From NCBI RefSeq assembly GCF_001857965.1, contig NZ_CP017774.1:682001-746000 (forward strand): a stretch of DNA of 64,000 nt, in the 5' to 3' direction. The position numbers and the translations under genes are program-made. Shown here piece after piece: positions 34,100-43,221 of this stretch. This stretch comes from Flavobacterium commune. GTDB taxonomy: Bacteria > Bacteroidota > Bacteroidia > Flavobacteriales > Flavobacteriaceae. Position 1 is the stretch's first letter; every line of letters starts with the position of its first letter. The notes below the pieces were generated by a model. The model had not been told where the DNA came from and searched no databases. It saw only the letters and a program-made list of their open reading frames with translations.

Positions 34100-34627
34100 T
34101 TAAAGTTTATGCGCTTCTAAATAATGATAAAATTCGTCAAAAATAATTTTAAACCATACTGTGTAATCATCCGGATTGATCAAAATATCCTCTTTTACAG
34201 CATCAATCCCCATCCATTTCCAGGACTCCACTTCATCAGAATTAATCAACGGACTTTCATTATAATAACCAATCATTACATGATCTAACTCATGCTCAGT
34301 CAACCCATTGTCAAAAGGTGCTTTGTAAATAAAATGAAACAACTCTTTCAAATCTGTCTGAAACCCCATTTCCTCCATCAATCTTCTGTTTCCTGCTTCG
34401 AGATTCGTTTCACCTTCACGCTGATGACTACAACAGGTATTGGTCCATAAAAGCGGAGAATGGTATTTATGATGTGCTCGTTGTTGCAACATCAATTCAT
34501 TCTTATCGTTCAATACAAAAACCGAAAAAGCCCGGTGCAATACCGCTTTTTCATGAGCTTCTAATTTTGGCATAAGCCCTATTTGCTCATCTTTTTCATT
34601 AACCAGTATTACGTTTTCTTCTGTCAT
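34100..34627 (-). CDS. idi: Isopentenyl-diphosphate delta-isomerase, type I
   Basis: A 175-residue Nudix-fold enzyme interconverting IPP and DMAPP for isoprenoids (quinones, undecaprenyl phosphate, carotenoids). Seen: HRAFSVFVLNDKNELMLQQR, LLWTNTCCSHQREGE with the catalytic Cys, NRRLMEEMGF (Nudix box Glu residues) and HELDHVMIGYY. It is first in a three-gene run with PTPS (15-bp gap) and bcp, driven by a -7 box at 34645. Confidence 0.94.
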   Translation of the reverse strand: MTEENVILVNEKDEQIGLMPKLEAHEKAVLHRAFSVFVLNDKNELMLQQRAHHKYHSPLLWTNTCCSHQREGETNLEAGNRRLMEEMGFQTDLKELFHFIYKAPFDNGLTEHELDHVMIGYYNESPLINSDEVESWKWMGIDAVKEDILINPDDYTVWFKIIFDEFYHYLEAHKL

Positions 34628-34644
34628 ATTTTTTTATAGCTAGA

Positions 34645-34652
34645 CAAAAATA
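34645..34652 (-). promoter_or_regulatory. -7 box TATTTTTG of idi
   Basis: An exact TAnnTTTG on the minus strand, 17 bp before the idi ATG. Confidence 0.5.
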
Positions 34653-34878
34653 CAAAAAAGATAAGGAAAGACTCCTGCTTTAACGTTCTGTTTCGAATTA
34701 TATATCAAAAACTCAAAATTGGCATCAAACTCCAAAAAAAACACTAACTCAATTCCAAACAAACAGATGTATCATAAAAAACCAAACAACAAATTTATCC
34801 GTAAATAACAACATCAAACAACTCACAAATAGCTGTTAAAATGCAAACTAACTCATCTTAAATAGCCAATTTGAATTC

Positions 34879-34886
34879 TATCTTTG
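34879..34886 (+). promoter_or_regulatory. -7 box TATCTTTG of msrB-msrA
   Basis: An exact TAnnTTTG match 52 bp before the msrB ATG. No TTG at a proper -33 spacing. Confidence 0.5.
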
Positions 34887-34938
34887 TAAAAGATTTTTTT
34901 AGTAAAAACAATACATCAATATCTAAAAATCATCACCA

Positions 34939-35484
34939 ATGAAAACCAATCCATATATTAACCTGCTATTTATATTGCCTTTATTCATTGTTACGGCTTG
35001 TGGACAAACCAAAACATCTTCGGAATACCAAAAGCTACCAAACAAAATAAACAAACCCGGAAATCCTTATTATTCCAACACTGATACCACAAAACTAAAA
35101 CTAAGTGATGCCGAGTGGAAAAAAATACTTCCTGACGAGGTTTACCAAGTGATGCGTCATGCCGAAACCGAAATCGCTTTTACAGGAAAATATTGGAATA
35201 CCGAAGAAAAAGGAACTTATTATTGCGCTGCCTGCGGCAATCTGTTATTTCGCTCTACGGCTAAATTTTCAAGCAGTTGCGGCTGGCCCAGCTTTTTTGA
35301 ACAAGAAAACAAAAAAAGTATTGTATTTAAAAATGACTTCTCCTACAATATGGAGCGTATCGAAGCACTTTGCAGCAGATGCGACGGTCATTTAGGACAT
35401 CTTTTTGATGACGGCCCAGCTCCTACAGGAAAAAGATATTGCATGAATTCTATTGCTCTTGATTTTATCCCTGACAGCAAATAG
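34939..35484 (+). CDS. msrB: Peptide methionine-R-sulfoxide reductase, lipoprotein
   Basis: A 181-residue protein with a lipoprotein signal (LFILPLFIVTACGQ), so it is anchored in the envelope. The MsrB domain (about 55-178) has the zinc pairs CAACGN and CSRCDGHLGH, SSCGWPSFFEQ in the substrate pocket and RYCMNSIAL with the catalytic Cys. It reduces Met-R-sulfoxide in exported proteins. Followed after 32 bp by msrA, which handles the other stereoisomer, so the pair repairs oxidised Met outside the cytoplasm. Confidence 0.94.
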   Translation: MKTNPYINLLFILPLFIVTACGQTKTSSEYQKLPNKINKPGNPYYSNTDTTKLKLSDAEWKKILPDEVYQVMRHAETEIAFTGKYWNTEEKGTYYCAACGNLLFRSTAKFSSSCGWPSFFEQENKKSIVFKNDFSYNMERIEALCSRCDGHLGHLFDDGPAPTGKRYCMNSIALDFIPDSK

Positions 35485-35516
35485 GAATATATTAACCTCT
35501 GACAAAAAACGATATT

Positions 35517-36134
35517 ATGAAAAAATCATTTCTAATAATTCTTTTCTTATCATTATGCATGACAGGACAAAATAATTCCCAAAAAAGCAATCTTAACCTG
35601 GAGACCATAACACTTGGCGGAGGTTGCTATTGGTGTATTGAAGCTATTTTCGAAAATTTAGTTGGAGTAAAAACAGTCGTTTCAGGTTTTTCAGGTGGAA
35701 AAATCGCCAATCCAAGCTATGAAGCAGTTTGCACAGGAAAAACAGGTCATGCCGAAGTAGTCCAAATTACTTTTGATAAAAATGCTACGAATTTAGACGA
35801 AATCCTAAAAGTCTTTTTTACCGTACACGATCCAACAACATTGAATCGTCAGGGTGCTGATGTAGGAACGCAATATCGTTCTGTAATTTTTTACAAAAAT
35901 GAAGAACAAAGAAAAACAGCTCAGGAAATCATTAATGATTTAAACAAATCTAAAGCTTACAATAATCCTATTGTCACGATAGTAGAACCCTTCAAAAACT
36001 TTTACGAAGCCGAAGACAATCATCAGGATTATTACGAGTACAACAAAAACAAACCCTACTGTAGATTAGTAATCCAACCCAAAATGGAAAAATTTGAAAA
36101 GGTTTTTAAAGACCGATTGAAAAAGAAAAAATAA
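35517..36134 (+). CDS. msrA: Peptide methionine-S-sulfoxide reductase, exported
   Basis: A 205-residue MsrA with an N-terminal export signal (LIILFLSLCMTGQ), with a possible lipidation Cys at 14. The catalytic motif LGGGCYWCIEAIF is intact, as are GVKTVVSGFSGGKIANPSYE and CTGKTGHAEVVQITFD, and NHQDYYEYNKNKPYC near the C-terminus. It reduces Met-S-sulfoxide. Together with the exported MsrB it forms an extracytoplasmic Met repair pair in one operon. Confidence 0.94.
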   Translation: MKKSFLIILFLSLCMTGQNNSQKSNLNLETITLGGGCYWCIEAIFENLVGVKTVVSGFSGGKIANPSYEAVCTGKTGHAEVVQITFDKNATNLDEILKVFFTVHDPTTLNRQGADVGTQYRSVIFYKNEEQRKTAQEIINDLNKSKAYNNPIVTIVEPFKNFYEAEDNHQDYYEYNKNKPYCRLVIQPKMEKFEKVFKDRLKKKK

Positions 36135-36139
36135 GACAT

Positions 36140-36175
36140 AAACCTCGAATTAGCTTATAATTCGAGGTTTTTTAT
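36140..36175. terminator. Terminator shared by msrA and the convergent FAD gene
   Basis: A 13-bp perfect stem (AAACCTCGAATTA/TAATTCGAGGTTT) with a T run. The last codons and stop (36150-36152) of the convergent minus-strand gene lie inside the stem. Confidence 0.8.
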
Positions 36176-37730
36176 TTAAAGCTTCGCCAATCATCAAAGC
36201 ACATTTTTCACCATCAATTGCCGCAGAAATAATTCCGCCCGCATAACCTGCCCCTTCTCCACATGGATACAAGCCTTTTATTTGCAAATGCTCTAATGTG
36301 ATTCCGTCTCTCGGGATTCGCACCGGCGATGATGTTCTGGATTCCGGCGCGTGCAGAACGGCTTCGTTAGTCATATAACCACGCATGGATTTTCCAAATT
36401 CAGCAAATCCCTGACGCAAAATTTGGGTTAAAAAACCCGGAAAAACCTGTCCTAATTCAACAGAAGTTGTTCCCGGAACATAAGAGGTTTTAGGAATTGC
36501 TGCAGAAACTTTCGACTGCGTAAAATCAATCATTTTTTGAGCAGGTACTTTTTGGGTTCCGCCCGCCAAATGCCAGGCTTTTTGCTCAATACTTTTTTGG
36601 AATTCCATTCCTGCCAAAGCACCAAACTTAGCAAAAGGCTTAAAATCTTCTAATTTTAATTCGACCACAATCCCTGAATTGGCGGTAGCCTGATCTCTTT
36701 TAGAAGGAGACCAACCGTTAGTCACCACTTCGCCCGGACTTGTAGCGCAAGGAGCAATTACACCTCCCGGACACATACAAAAAGAATACATTCCTCTTCC
36801 TACTACCTGTTTCACAATACTGTAAGGTGCCGGCGGTAATAATTCACCACGGTAATCACAACTATACTGAATACTGTCTATTAACGATTGTGGATGTTCA
36901 GCCCGAACACCTAAAGCAAAAGGTTTTGCCTCTATAAATATTTTTTTTCTATCCAACAATTCAAAAATATCTCTGGCTGAATGTCCTGTCGCCAGAATTA
37001 ATTTATTAGCCAGAATTCTGTCTCCATTTTGGGTTACGATTCCTTCTACCTCATTATTTTTTATCAGGATATCAGTTACCCGGGTTTCAAATAAAACCTG
37101 ACCACCGCATTCTTTTATTTTCTCTCGAATATCTTCGATAATCTTTGGCAGTTTATTAGTTCCAATATGCGGATGTGCATCTACTAAAATATCCGGAGTA
37201 GCGCCAAAAGCAACCAACAATTCTAAAATTCGGTTGACATCACCTCTTTTCTTAGAACGGGTATATAATTTTCCATCAGAATAAGTTCCTGCTCCACCTT
37301 CACCAAAACAATAATTAGAATCTTCATCTACAATATGATCGCGATTGATAGCTTTCAAATCACGACGACGACCACGAACGTCTTTTCCACGCTCGACAAC
37401 TATTGGTTTTAAACCCAATTCTATCAATTGCAAAGCTGCAAAAAGTCCTGCCGGACCGGCTCCTACAACAATAACTTCTTGGGCATTTGCTACATTAGGG
37501 TAATCAGGAAGCTGCAATACGTTTTCCTGAAAAGCTTCTCCTTTTAAATAAATAAGCACTTTTAAATTGATTTTTATCGCTTTTTGGCGCGCATCAATCG
37601 AACGTTTTAAAATACTAACATGCTGAATTTCCTTTGGAGCAACTTTTATTTGCTTTGACAAATAATCTTTAAGCAACAATTCGTTGGCAGCTATTTCCGG
37701 TGTTACCTGAAGTAAAAGTTCTTTGGGCAT
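36150..37730 (-). CDS. FAD-dependent oxidoreductase
   Basis: A 526-residue flavoprotein of the uncharacterised FAD-dependent family (COG2509-like). VIVVGAGPAGLFAALQLIEL near 88 is the dinucleotide-binding GxGxxG, followed by VVERGKDVRGRRRD. FGEGGAGTYSDGKLYTRSKK, LILATGHSARDIFELL and YPCGEGAGYAGGIISAAIDG are typical of this family. The N-terminal 80 residues form an extra small domain. The substrate is unknown. The stop codon lies within the terminator hairpin of msrA. No clear promoter box upstream. Confidence 0.85.
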   Translation of the reverse strand: MPKELLLQVTPEIAANELLLKDYLSKQIKVAPKEIQHVSILKRSIDARQKAIKINLKVLIYLKGEAFQENVLQLPDYPNVANAQEVIVVGAGPAGLFAALQLIELGLKPIVVERGKDVRGRRRDLKAINRDHIVDEDSNYCFGEGGAGTYSDGKLYTRSKKRGDVNRILELLVAFGATPDILVDAHPHIGTNKLPKIIEDIREKIKECGGQVLFETRVTDILIKNNEVEGIVTQNGDRILANKLILATGHSARDIFELLDRKKIFIEAKPFALGVRAEHPQSLIDSIQYSCDYRGELLPPAPYSIVKQVVGRGMYSFCMCPGGVIAPCATSPGEVVTNGWSPSKRDQATANSGIVVELKLEDFKPFAKFGALAGMEFQKSIEQKAWHLAGGTQKVPAQKMIDFTQSKVSAAIPKTSYVPGTTSVELGQVFPGFLTQILRQGFAEFGKSMRGYMTNEAVLHAPESRTSSPVRIPRDGITLEHLQIKGLYPCGEGAGYAGGIISAAIDGEKCALMIGEALNKKPRIIS

Positions 37731-37932
37731 GGTATCTTATTTATGCTATTAGCTTCTCTTTTTATGAAATGAGCACGACCCTAAATTGGCTGTAATCACC
37801 AATAGCAGCTATGCGAATTACATATGTCCGATAAAAACAATAGATATCTACATATGAAAAGAAGTTGCAAAAATAACACTTTGAACCGAAATTAGTTCGT
37901 TAATATAAAATCCATTTTCAAAATAGACTTTG

Positions 37933-37940
37933 TACCTTTG
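37933..37940 (+). promoter_or_regulatory. -7 box TACCTTTG
   Basis: An exact TAnnTTTG match 28 bp before the ATG of the 79-residue gene. Confidence 0.5.
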
Positions 37941-37967
37941 CTTCTTTGAAACTTTGCACCTATAAAA

Positions 37968-38207
37968 ATGTCTAGAAAAATAAAATTAATTTGGGATTTC
38001 CGTGGACCTGCTGCTGCAAAAACAGCTGAACATCACGAAATTCACCTAAAAGAATATATTGCCATTGAAAAACTGCCGTTAAACATCACCGGATTTGAAG
38101 TACAAGGCGAAATGCAAGCCATAGCCTTTATGGTTGTTACCGATGAAAATATGATTCAGGTACGTGATGCTTTAAAACCACATCGAGGGGAAATTTATCA
38201 GAATTAA
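37968..38207 (+). CDS. Small conserved protein
   Basis: A 79-residue protein beginning MSRKIKLIWDFRGPAAAKTA, with a His-rich segment (EHHEIHLKEY) and ending in ALKPHRGEIYQN. It has no signal peptide or known domain. The fold looks like a small alpha/beta unit. It has its own promoter box and a downstream hairpin, so it is expressed as a single gene. Function unknown. Confidence 0.7.
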   Translation: MSRKIKLIWDFRGPAAAKTAEHHEIHLKEYIAIEKLPLNITGFEVQGEMQAIAFMVVTDENMIQVRDALKPHRGEIYQN

Positions 38208-38304
38208 GATTTCAGAAAGCAGTAGGCAAAAAAAAAAAAGATTTCAGATTAATTGTTTATAACATTAATCTGAAATCTAAATTCTAAAGTCTGCATTCTA
38301 AAAT
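38208..38304. repeat. Dispersed repeat (GATTTCAGAAAGCAG family) with terminator hairpin
   Basis: It starts GATTTCAGAAAGCAGTAGGC, includes a 15-bp perfect stem (AGATTTCAGATTAAT 38239-38253 / ATTAATCTGAAATCT 38264-38278), and ends ATTCTAAAGTCTGCATTCTA. A related copy follows lptB at 43185-43215. It lies between convergent genes and probably ends both transcripts. Confidence 0.65.
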
Positions 38305-40500
38305 CTAGTTCGCTACTTCACTTATAAATTTAATTCGCATTAAACGCAATTCGTCGATATCATAATCTCCTTCAAATTCCTTTAAGGCTTCTTCTATTTT
38401 ATCGGTTTTAGATTCCATAAAATAATCGTGAATTTCTTCCTGCTGATCTTCATCAAGCATATCGTCTATCCAATATTTTATATTCAGTTTTGTTCCAGCA
38501 TATACAATTTGCTCCATTTCTTTAATCAAAGCATCCATTGTTAATCCTTTTGCCTTAGCAATATCATCTAAAGACAATTTTCTATCGATGTTTTGAATGA
38601 TATATAATTTATTAGCTGAATTAGTTCCTGTAGATTTCACTACCAAATCATCAGGCCTGATAATATCGTTATCCTCAACATATCTATTGATTAACGCAAT
38701 AAATTCAGCGCCATATTTCTTAGCCTTACCTTCTCCTACCCCGTGAATATTAATCAATTCCGCTTGAGAAATAGGATATTTCAAAGCCATATCTTCCAAT
38801 GAAGGTTCTTGAAAAACCACAAACGGAGGCACTCCTAATTTTTTGGCTACTTTTTTACGCAAATCACGTAACATTTCCATCAAAGCCTCATCGGCCGTAC
38901 CAGCAGATTTTGCAGCGGTTACAATTGCCTCATCTTCAGCATCACTGTATTCATGATCTTCAGACATCATAAACGAAGTAGGATTTGCGATAAAATCCAA
39001 TCCTTTTTGGGTAATTTTTACAATCCCGTAAGTTTCAATATCCTTTGATAAAAAGCCTTCTACCAAAACCTGTCTCAACAATGCCATCCAGTACTTTTCG
39101 TCATGAGCCACACCACAACCAAAAAAAGATTGCGAATCGGTACGATGTGCCTTAATAACAGCATTTACGCGTCCTATCAACGTAAATACAATTTCTTTAG
39201 ATTTATATAAATGTTTGGTATCACGAACAACTTCAAGCAATTTAACAACTTCGTTCTTAGCCTCAACCTTAGTTTTTGGATTTCTGACATTGTCATCCAT
39301 ATCGGCTCCTTCTCCAGTTTCACTGTCGAATTCCTCACCAAAATAATGCAGTAAAAATTTTCTTCTGGACATAGAAGTTTCGGCATAAGCTACCACTTCC
39401 TGTAATAAAGCGAAGCCAATTTCCTGCTCAGCTACCGGTTTTCCTGACATGAATTTTTCTAATTTCTCCACATCTTTATAAGAATAATAGGCTAAACAAT
39501 GTCCTTCGCCTCCATCACGACCCGCGCGACCTGTTTCCTGATAATAGCTTTCTAAAGATTTAGGAATATCATGGTGAATTACAAAGCGTACATCGGGTTT
39601 ATCAATTCCCATCCCAAAAGCAATGGTTGCAACCACAACCTCTACATCTTCCATCAAAAACATATCCTGATGTTTGGCTCGGGTTTTAGCATCCAATCCG
39701 GCGTGATATGGAACAGCACTAATACCATTCACTTTTAACACCTCAGCAATGGCCTCAACTTTTTTTCGGCTCAAACAGTAGATTACACCTGATTTTCCTT
39801 TATGTTGTTTGATAAATCGAATAATATCCGATTCTACGTTCTTTGTTTTGGTACGTACTTCGTAATACAAATTAGGTCTGTTAAACGAAGCTTTAAAAGT
39901 AACCGCATTAGACATTTCTAAATTCTTCAAAATATCTTCCTGCACCTTTGGAGTTGCTGTAGCAGTAAGTCCTATTACAGGTACATCGCCCAACTGTTTT
40001 ATAATGTTTTTTAGATTTCTGTATTCCGGTCTAAAATCATGCCCCCATTCTGAGATACAATGTGCTTCATCAATAGCAACAAAAGAAATGGGTACACTTT
40101 TTAAGAAACTGACATTCTCTTCTTTGGTTAATGATTCCGGAGCAACATATAGCAATTTAGTCAATCCTGAAGTAATGTCTTTTTTAACCTGAGCGGTTTC
40201 TGTTTTAGTAAGCGAAGAATTTAAAACATGGGCGATACCATTTTCTGAAGACAAACTTCGTATAGCATCAACCTGATTTTTCATTAAAGCAATTAATGGA
40301 GAAACTACTACTGCAGTTCCTTCCTGTATTAAAGCAGGTAGTTGGTAACACAACGATTTCCCTCCACCTGTAGGCATTATCACAAATGTATTTTGCTTAT
40401 TCATTAAGCTTGTAATCACTTGTTCTTGTAATCCCTTAAATTGACTAAAGCCAAAATATTTCTTTAATTCTTTATGGATATCAATTTCGTTTGAATTCAT
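38305..40500 (-). CDS. recQ: ATP-dependent DNA helicase RecQ
   Basis: A 731-residue superfamily 2 helicase unwinding DNA 3'-5' in recombination and repair. Walker A MPTGGGKSLCYQLPAL near 42, DEAH box VAIDEAHCISEWGHDFRPEY near 140, motif IV-VI stretch VIHHDIPKSLESYYQETGRA GRDG, then the RQC region and an HRDC domain around 520-600 (KKLGVPPFVVFQEPSLEDMA). The C-terminal 130 residues are a lineage extension with acidic stretches. In RQC the zinc-binding Cys set expected of E. coli RecQ is not obvious in this reading, so it may be degenerate. Divergent from kdsD with about 85 bp between them. Confidence 0.94.
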   Translation of the reverse strand: MNSNEIDIHKELKKYFGFSQFKGLQEQVITSLMNKQNTFVIMPTGGGKSLCYQLPALIQEGTAVVVSPLIALMKNQVDAIRSLSSENGIAHVLNSSLTKTETAQVKKDITSGLTKLLYVAPESLTKEENVSFLKSVPISFVAIDEAHCISEWGHDFRPEYRNLKNIIKQLGDVPVIGLTATATPKVQEDILKNLEMSNAVTFKASFNRPNLYYEVRTKTKNVESDIIRFIKQHKGKSGVIYCLSRKKVEAIAEVLKVNGISAVPYHAGLDAKTRAKHQDMFLMEDVEVVVATIAFGMGIDKPDVRFVIHHDIPKSLESYYQETGRAGRDGGEGHCLAYYSYKDVEKLEKFMSGKPVAEQEIGFALLQEVVAYAETSMSRRKFLLHYFGEEFDSETGEGADMDDNVRNPKTKVEAKNEVVKLLEVVRDTKHLYKSKEIVFTLIGRVNAVIKAHRTDSQSFFGCGVAHDEKYWMALLRQVLVEGFLSKDIETYGIVKITQKGLDFIANPTSFMMSEDHEYSDAEDEAIVTAAKSAGTADEALMEMLRDLRKKVAKKLGVPPFVVFQEPSLEDMALKYPISQAELINIHGVGEGKAKKYGAEFIALINRYVEDNDIIRPDDLVVKSTGTNSANKLYIIQNIDRKLSLDDIAKAKGLTMDALIKEMEQIVYAGTKLNIKYWIDDMLDEDQQEEIHDYFMESKTDKIEEALKEFEGDYDIDELRLMRIKFISEVAN

Positions 40501-40523
40501 TCTTTATTATCTGGTATTTTGTA

Positions 40524-40531
40524 TAAATTTG
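40524..40531 (+). promoter_or_regulatory. -7 box TAAATTTG of kdsD-tatC
   Basis: An exact TAnnTTTG match that overlaps the TTG at 40529, the start of the longest open frame. Transcription starting near 40537 would exclude that TTG, so the start at 40586 is preferred. Confidence 0.6.
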
Positions 40532-40585
40532 CATCACATAAAGATACAAATTTCTTTTACACACACAAATTTTAAACATTCTGTT

Positions 40586-41551
40586 TTGATATCCAAAGAA
40601 AATATATTGGCTATTGCCAAAAAGACTATATTGTCTGAAAGTGAAGCAATTATAAAACTCATTGACTACCTCGATGATAACTTTTCAAAAGCTGTAGAAA
40701 TTATCTTTCAATCAAAAGGCCGGCTAGTCGTTACCGGGATTGGAAAAAGTGCCATCATTGGACAAAAAATGGTAGCTACCTTTAACTCAACAGGCACGCC
40801 ATCTATGTTTCTTCACGCTGCCGAAGCAATCCACGGCGACTTAGGAATGATACAAAAAGAAGATGTGATTATTTGTATTTCCAAAAGCGGAAACAGCCCT
40901 GAAATAAAAGCCCTTATACCTTTATTAAAAAGAGATGGAAATCCATTGATAGGAATTAGCGGAAACAGCAGTTCTGCTCTTGCAAAAGGTTCCGATTGCG
41001 TTTTAAACACCACTGTAGATTCTGAAGCCTGCCCTATCAACTTAGCTCCTACCAACAGCACAACAGCACAATTAGTTATGGGAGACGCATTAGCCATTAG
41101 CTTAATGGAAATGCGCGATTTTAAAGCTGAAGATTTTGCTAAATACCATCCCGGAGGTGCTTTAGGAAAAAAACTATTATTAAAAGTAAAAGACTTGATT
41201 GAACACAATCAAAAACCGATTGTAAGTCCGAATACCCTTGTAAAGAAAGTTATTTTTGAAATTTCAGAAAAAAGACTTGGGGTTACAGCCGTTGTAGAAA
41301 ACAACGAAGTAGTAGGAATCATCACCGATGGAGATATCCGCAGGATGCTGAACGACAGAGATACTTTTACCGATTTGACTGCCAAAGACATCATGACCAA
41401 AAACCCAAAGTCGATTCAATCGGAGACAATGGCAATTGATGCTTTGCAAATACTGGAAAACCACTCCATCACCCAACTTATCGTGATAGACAATAAAGAA
41501 TACAAAGGTGTTTTACACCTACATGACATACTAAAAGAAGGAATCCTATAA
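40586..41551 (+). CDS. kdsD: D-arabinose-5-phosphate isomerase
   Basis: 321 residues from a TTG at 40586 (reads MISKENILAIAKKTILS). No ATG is available, and a longer frame starts at a TTG inside the promoter. A SIS domain (about 25-165) has VVTGIGKSAIIGQKMVATFN, TGTPSMFLHAAEAIHGDLGM and VIICISKSGNSPEIKALIPL; paired CBS domains follow (LGVTAVVENNEVVGIITDGD, SITQLIVIDNKEYKGVLHLH). It converts ribulose-5-P to arabinose-5-P for Kdo, needed in LPS. Its stop overlaps the tatC start by one base (TAATG); lptB follows, so LPS and export genes are grouped. Confidence 0.92.
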   Translation: MISKENILAIAKKTILSESEAIIKLIDYLDDNFSKAVEIIFQSKGRLVVTGIGKSAIIGQKMVATFNSTGTPSMFLHAAEAIHGDLGMIQKEDVIICISKSGNSPEIKALIPLLKRDGNPLIGISGNSSSALAKGSDCVLNTTVDSEACPINLAPTNSTTAQLVMGDALAISLMEMRDFKAEDFAKYHPGGALGKKLLLKVKDLIEHNQKPIVSPNTLVKKVIFEISEKRLGVTAVVENNEVVGIITDGDIRRMLNDRDTFTDLTAKDIMTKNPKSIQSETMAIDALQILENHSITQLIVIDNKEYKGVLHLHDILKEGIL

Positions 41552-42360
41552 TGGCAAAAAAAAACGTAAACGAAATGTCGTTTCTTGATCATCTTGAAGA
41601 TTTAAGATGGTTATTAGTTCGAAGCACTATTGCTGTAATTATTATGGCAATGGTAACCTACACCATTAGTGATTATTTATTTGACACGATCATTTTTGGC
41701 CCTACCAGACCTACTTTTTTCACCTATGTCTATTTTTGTGAACTCTCACACAGTCTGGGTTTTGCCGACAGCATCTGTATTACCGAAATGCCTTTTATTA
41801 TTCAGAACACTCAAATGGAAGGACAGGTAAATGTATTTATATGGATTTGTATCCTTTTTGGATTCATCTTAAGTTTCCCATACATATTATGGGAAGTTTG
41901 GAAATTCATAAGTCCGGCACTTTATAAAAACGAAAAGAAGAACGCTAAAGTGTTTATCTTTTTCTCTTCGCTATTATTCTTTCTTGGAGTTATTTTTGGT
42001 TATTTTGTAGTAATCCCCATGTCAGTAAATTTTGTGGCAACCTTTACCGTCAGTCCTACTGTACTCAATCAGTTCACCTTAGATTCATACATTGGAATGG
42101 TAAAAACCTCAGTAATAGCCAGTGGATTATTTTTTGAATTGCCAATAATTATATATTTCTTAACCAAACTAGGACTGGTAACTCCTAATTTTTTAAGAAC
42201 ATACCGTAAATACGCCATTGTACTTGTACTAATTATAGCCGCCATTGTTACTCCTCCTGATGTGGTAAGTCAGACTATTGTAGCCATCCCGATGCTGATA
42301 ATATACGAAGCAAGTATATTTCTTTCGGTCTTAGTAGCCAAAAAAGAAAAAAACAATTAA
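41551..42360 (+). CDS. tatC: Sec-independent protein translocase TatC
   Basis: A 269-residue inner-membrane protein with six predicted membrane segments, the receptor of the twin-arginine pathway for folded proteins. The N-terminal FLDHLEDLRWLLVRSTIAV includes the family HL.ELR-type motif (as HLEDLR) and FISPALYKNEKK is in the usual loop. The first periplasmic loop is long, as in Bacteroidota. It starts at the last base of the kdsD stop, so it is translationally coupled. Confidence 0.94.
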   Translation: MAKKNVNEMSFLDHLEDLRWLLVRSTIAVIIMAMVTYTISDYLFDTIIFGPTRPTFFTYVYFCELSHSLGFADSICITEMPFIIQNTQMEGQVNVFIWICILFGFILSFPYILWEVWKFISPALYKNEKKNAKVFIFFSSLLFFLGVIFGYFVVIPMSVNFVATFTVSPTVLNQFTLDSYIGMVKTSVIASGLFFELPIIIYFLTKLGLVTPNFLRTYRKYAIVLVLIIAAIVTPPDVVSQTIVAIPMLIIYEASIFLSVLVAKKEKNN

Positions 42361-42445
42361 TTGTTAATATAGCAAGTGATTCATTTGTGAATTCGTTTAT
42401 TTGCAAATAAATCAATTATACCGATAGCCAAAAACGAAACAAAAG

Positions 42446-43186
42446 ATGATTTTAAGAGCCGATAATTTAGTAAAAACATACAAAGGAAGAAGTGTGGTAA
42501 AAGGCATTTCGGTTGAAGTAAACCAAGGAGAAATCGTGGGTTTATTAGGGCCTAATGGAGCCGGAAAAACCACTTCTTTTTACATGATTGTTGGATTAGT
42601 AAAACCAAATGCCGGAAACATCTATCTTGATGATACCGATATCACCCATTTCCCAATGTACAAAAGAGCACAGCAGGGAATTGGTTATCTGGCACAGGAA
42701 GCTTCTGTTTTTAGAAAACTAAGTATCGAAGATAATATTTTGAGTGTTTTACAACTGACCAAGCTTTCAAAAGAAGCCCAAATTGCTAAAATGGAAAGCC
42801 TGATTGCCGAATTTAGTCTGGAACACATTCGTACTAACCGTGGTGATTTACTCTCCGGAGGCGAACGCCGTAGAACTGAAATTGCACGTTGCCTTGCTAC
42901 GGATCCTAAATTTATCTTACTGGATGAACCTTTTGCCGGAGTTGACCCCGTAGCTGTTGAGGATATCCAAAGAATTGTAGCGCAATTAAAAAATAAAAAT
43001 ATCGGAATCTTAATTACCGATCATAACGTTCAGGAAACTTTAGCCATTACCGACAAAACCTATCTGATGTTTGAAGGAGGAATTCTAAAAGCCGGAAAAC
43101 CGGAAGAATTAGTGGAAGACGAAATGGTACGTAGAGTGTATTTAGGACAAAATTTCGAATTAAGAAAGAAGAAATTAGAATTCTAG
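42446..43186 (+). CDS. lptB: LPS export ABC transporter ATP-binding protein
   Basis: A 246-residue ATPase energising LPS transport from inner to outer membrane with LptFG. Walker A GLLGPNGAGKTTSFYMIVGL, signature LLSGGERRRTEIARCLATDP, Walker B FILLDEPFAGVDPVAVED and switch His in ITDHNVQETLAI. The Q-loop is GIGYLAQEASVFRKLS. It lies 85 bp after tatC on the same strand. Kdo formation (kdsD) and LPS transport (lptB) in one cluster fits an outer-membrane assembly role. Confidence 0.95.
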   Translation: MILRADNLVKTYKGRSVVKGISVEVNQGEIVGLLGPNGAGKTTSFYMIVGLVKPNAGNIYLDDTDITHFPMYKRAQQGIGYLAQEASVFRKLSIEDNILSVLQLTKLSKEAQIAKMESLIAEFSLEHIRTNRGDLLSGGERRRTEIARCLATDPKFILLDEPFAGVDPVAVEDIQRIVAQLKNKNIGILITDHNVQETLAITDKTYLMFEGGILKAGKPEELVEDEMVRRVYLGQNFELRKKKLEF

Positions 43187-43221
43187 ATTTCAGAAGGCAG
43201 AAAGCAGAACTTAGAAATCGA

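Larger units (their letters stand above)
34628..34938. other. Divergent control region between idi and msrB
   Basis: 311 bp without a gene. It holds a minus-strand -7 box near idi (34645-34652) and a plus-strand box near msrB (34879-34886). The centre is AT-rich, with nothing else I recognise. Confidence 0.5.

Noticed and set aside
38305..40500. Frameshift or truncation in recQ
   Set aside because: The frame is continuous through the helicase, RQC and HRDC regions, with a full C-terminal extension.
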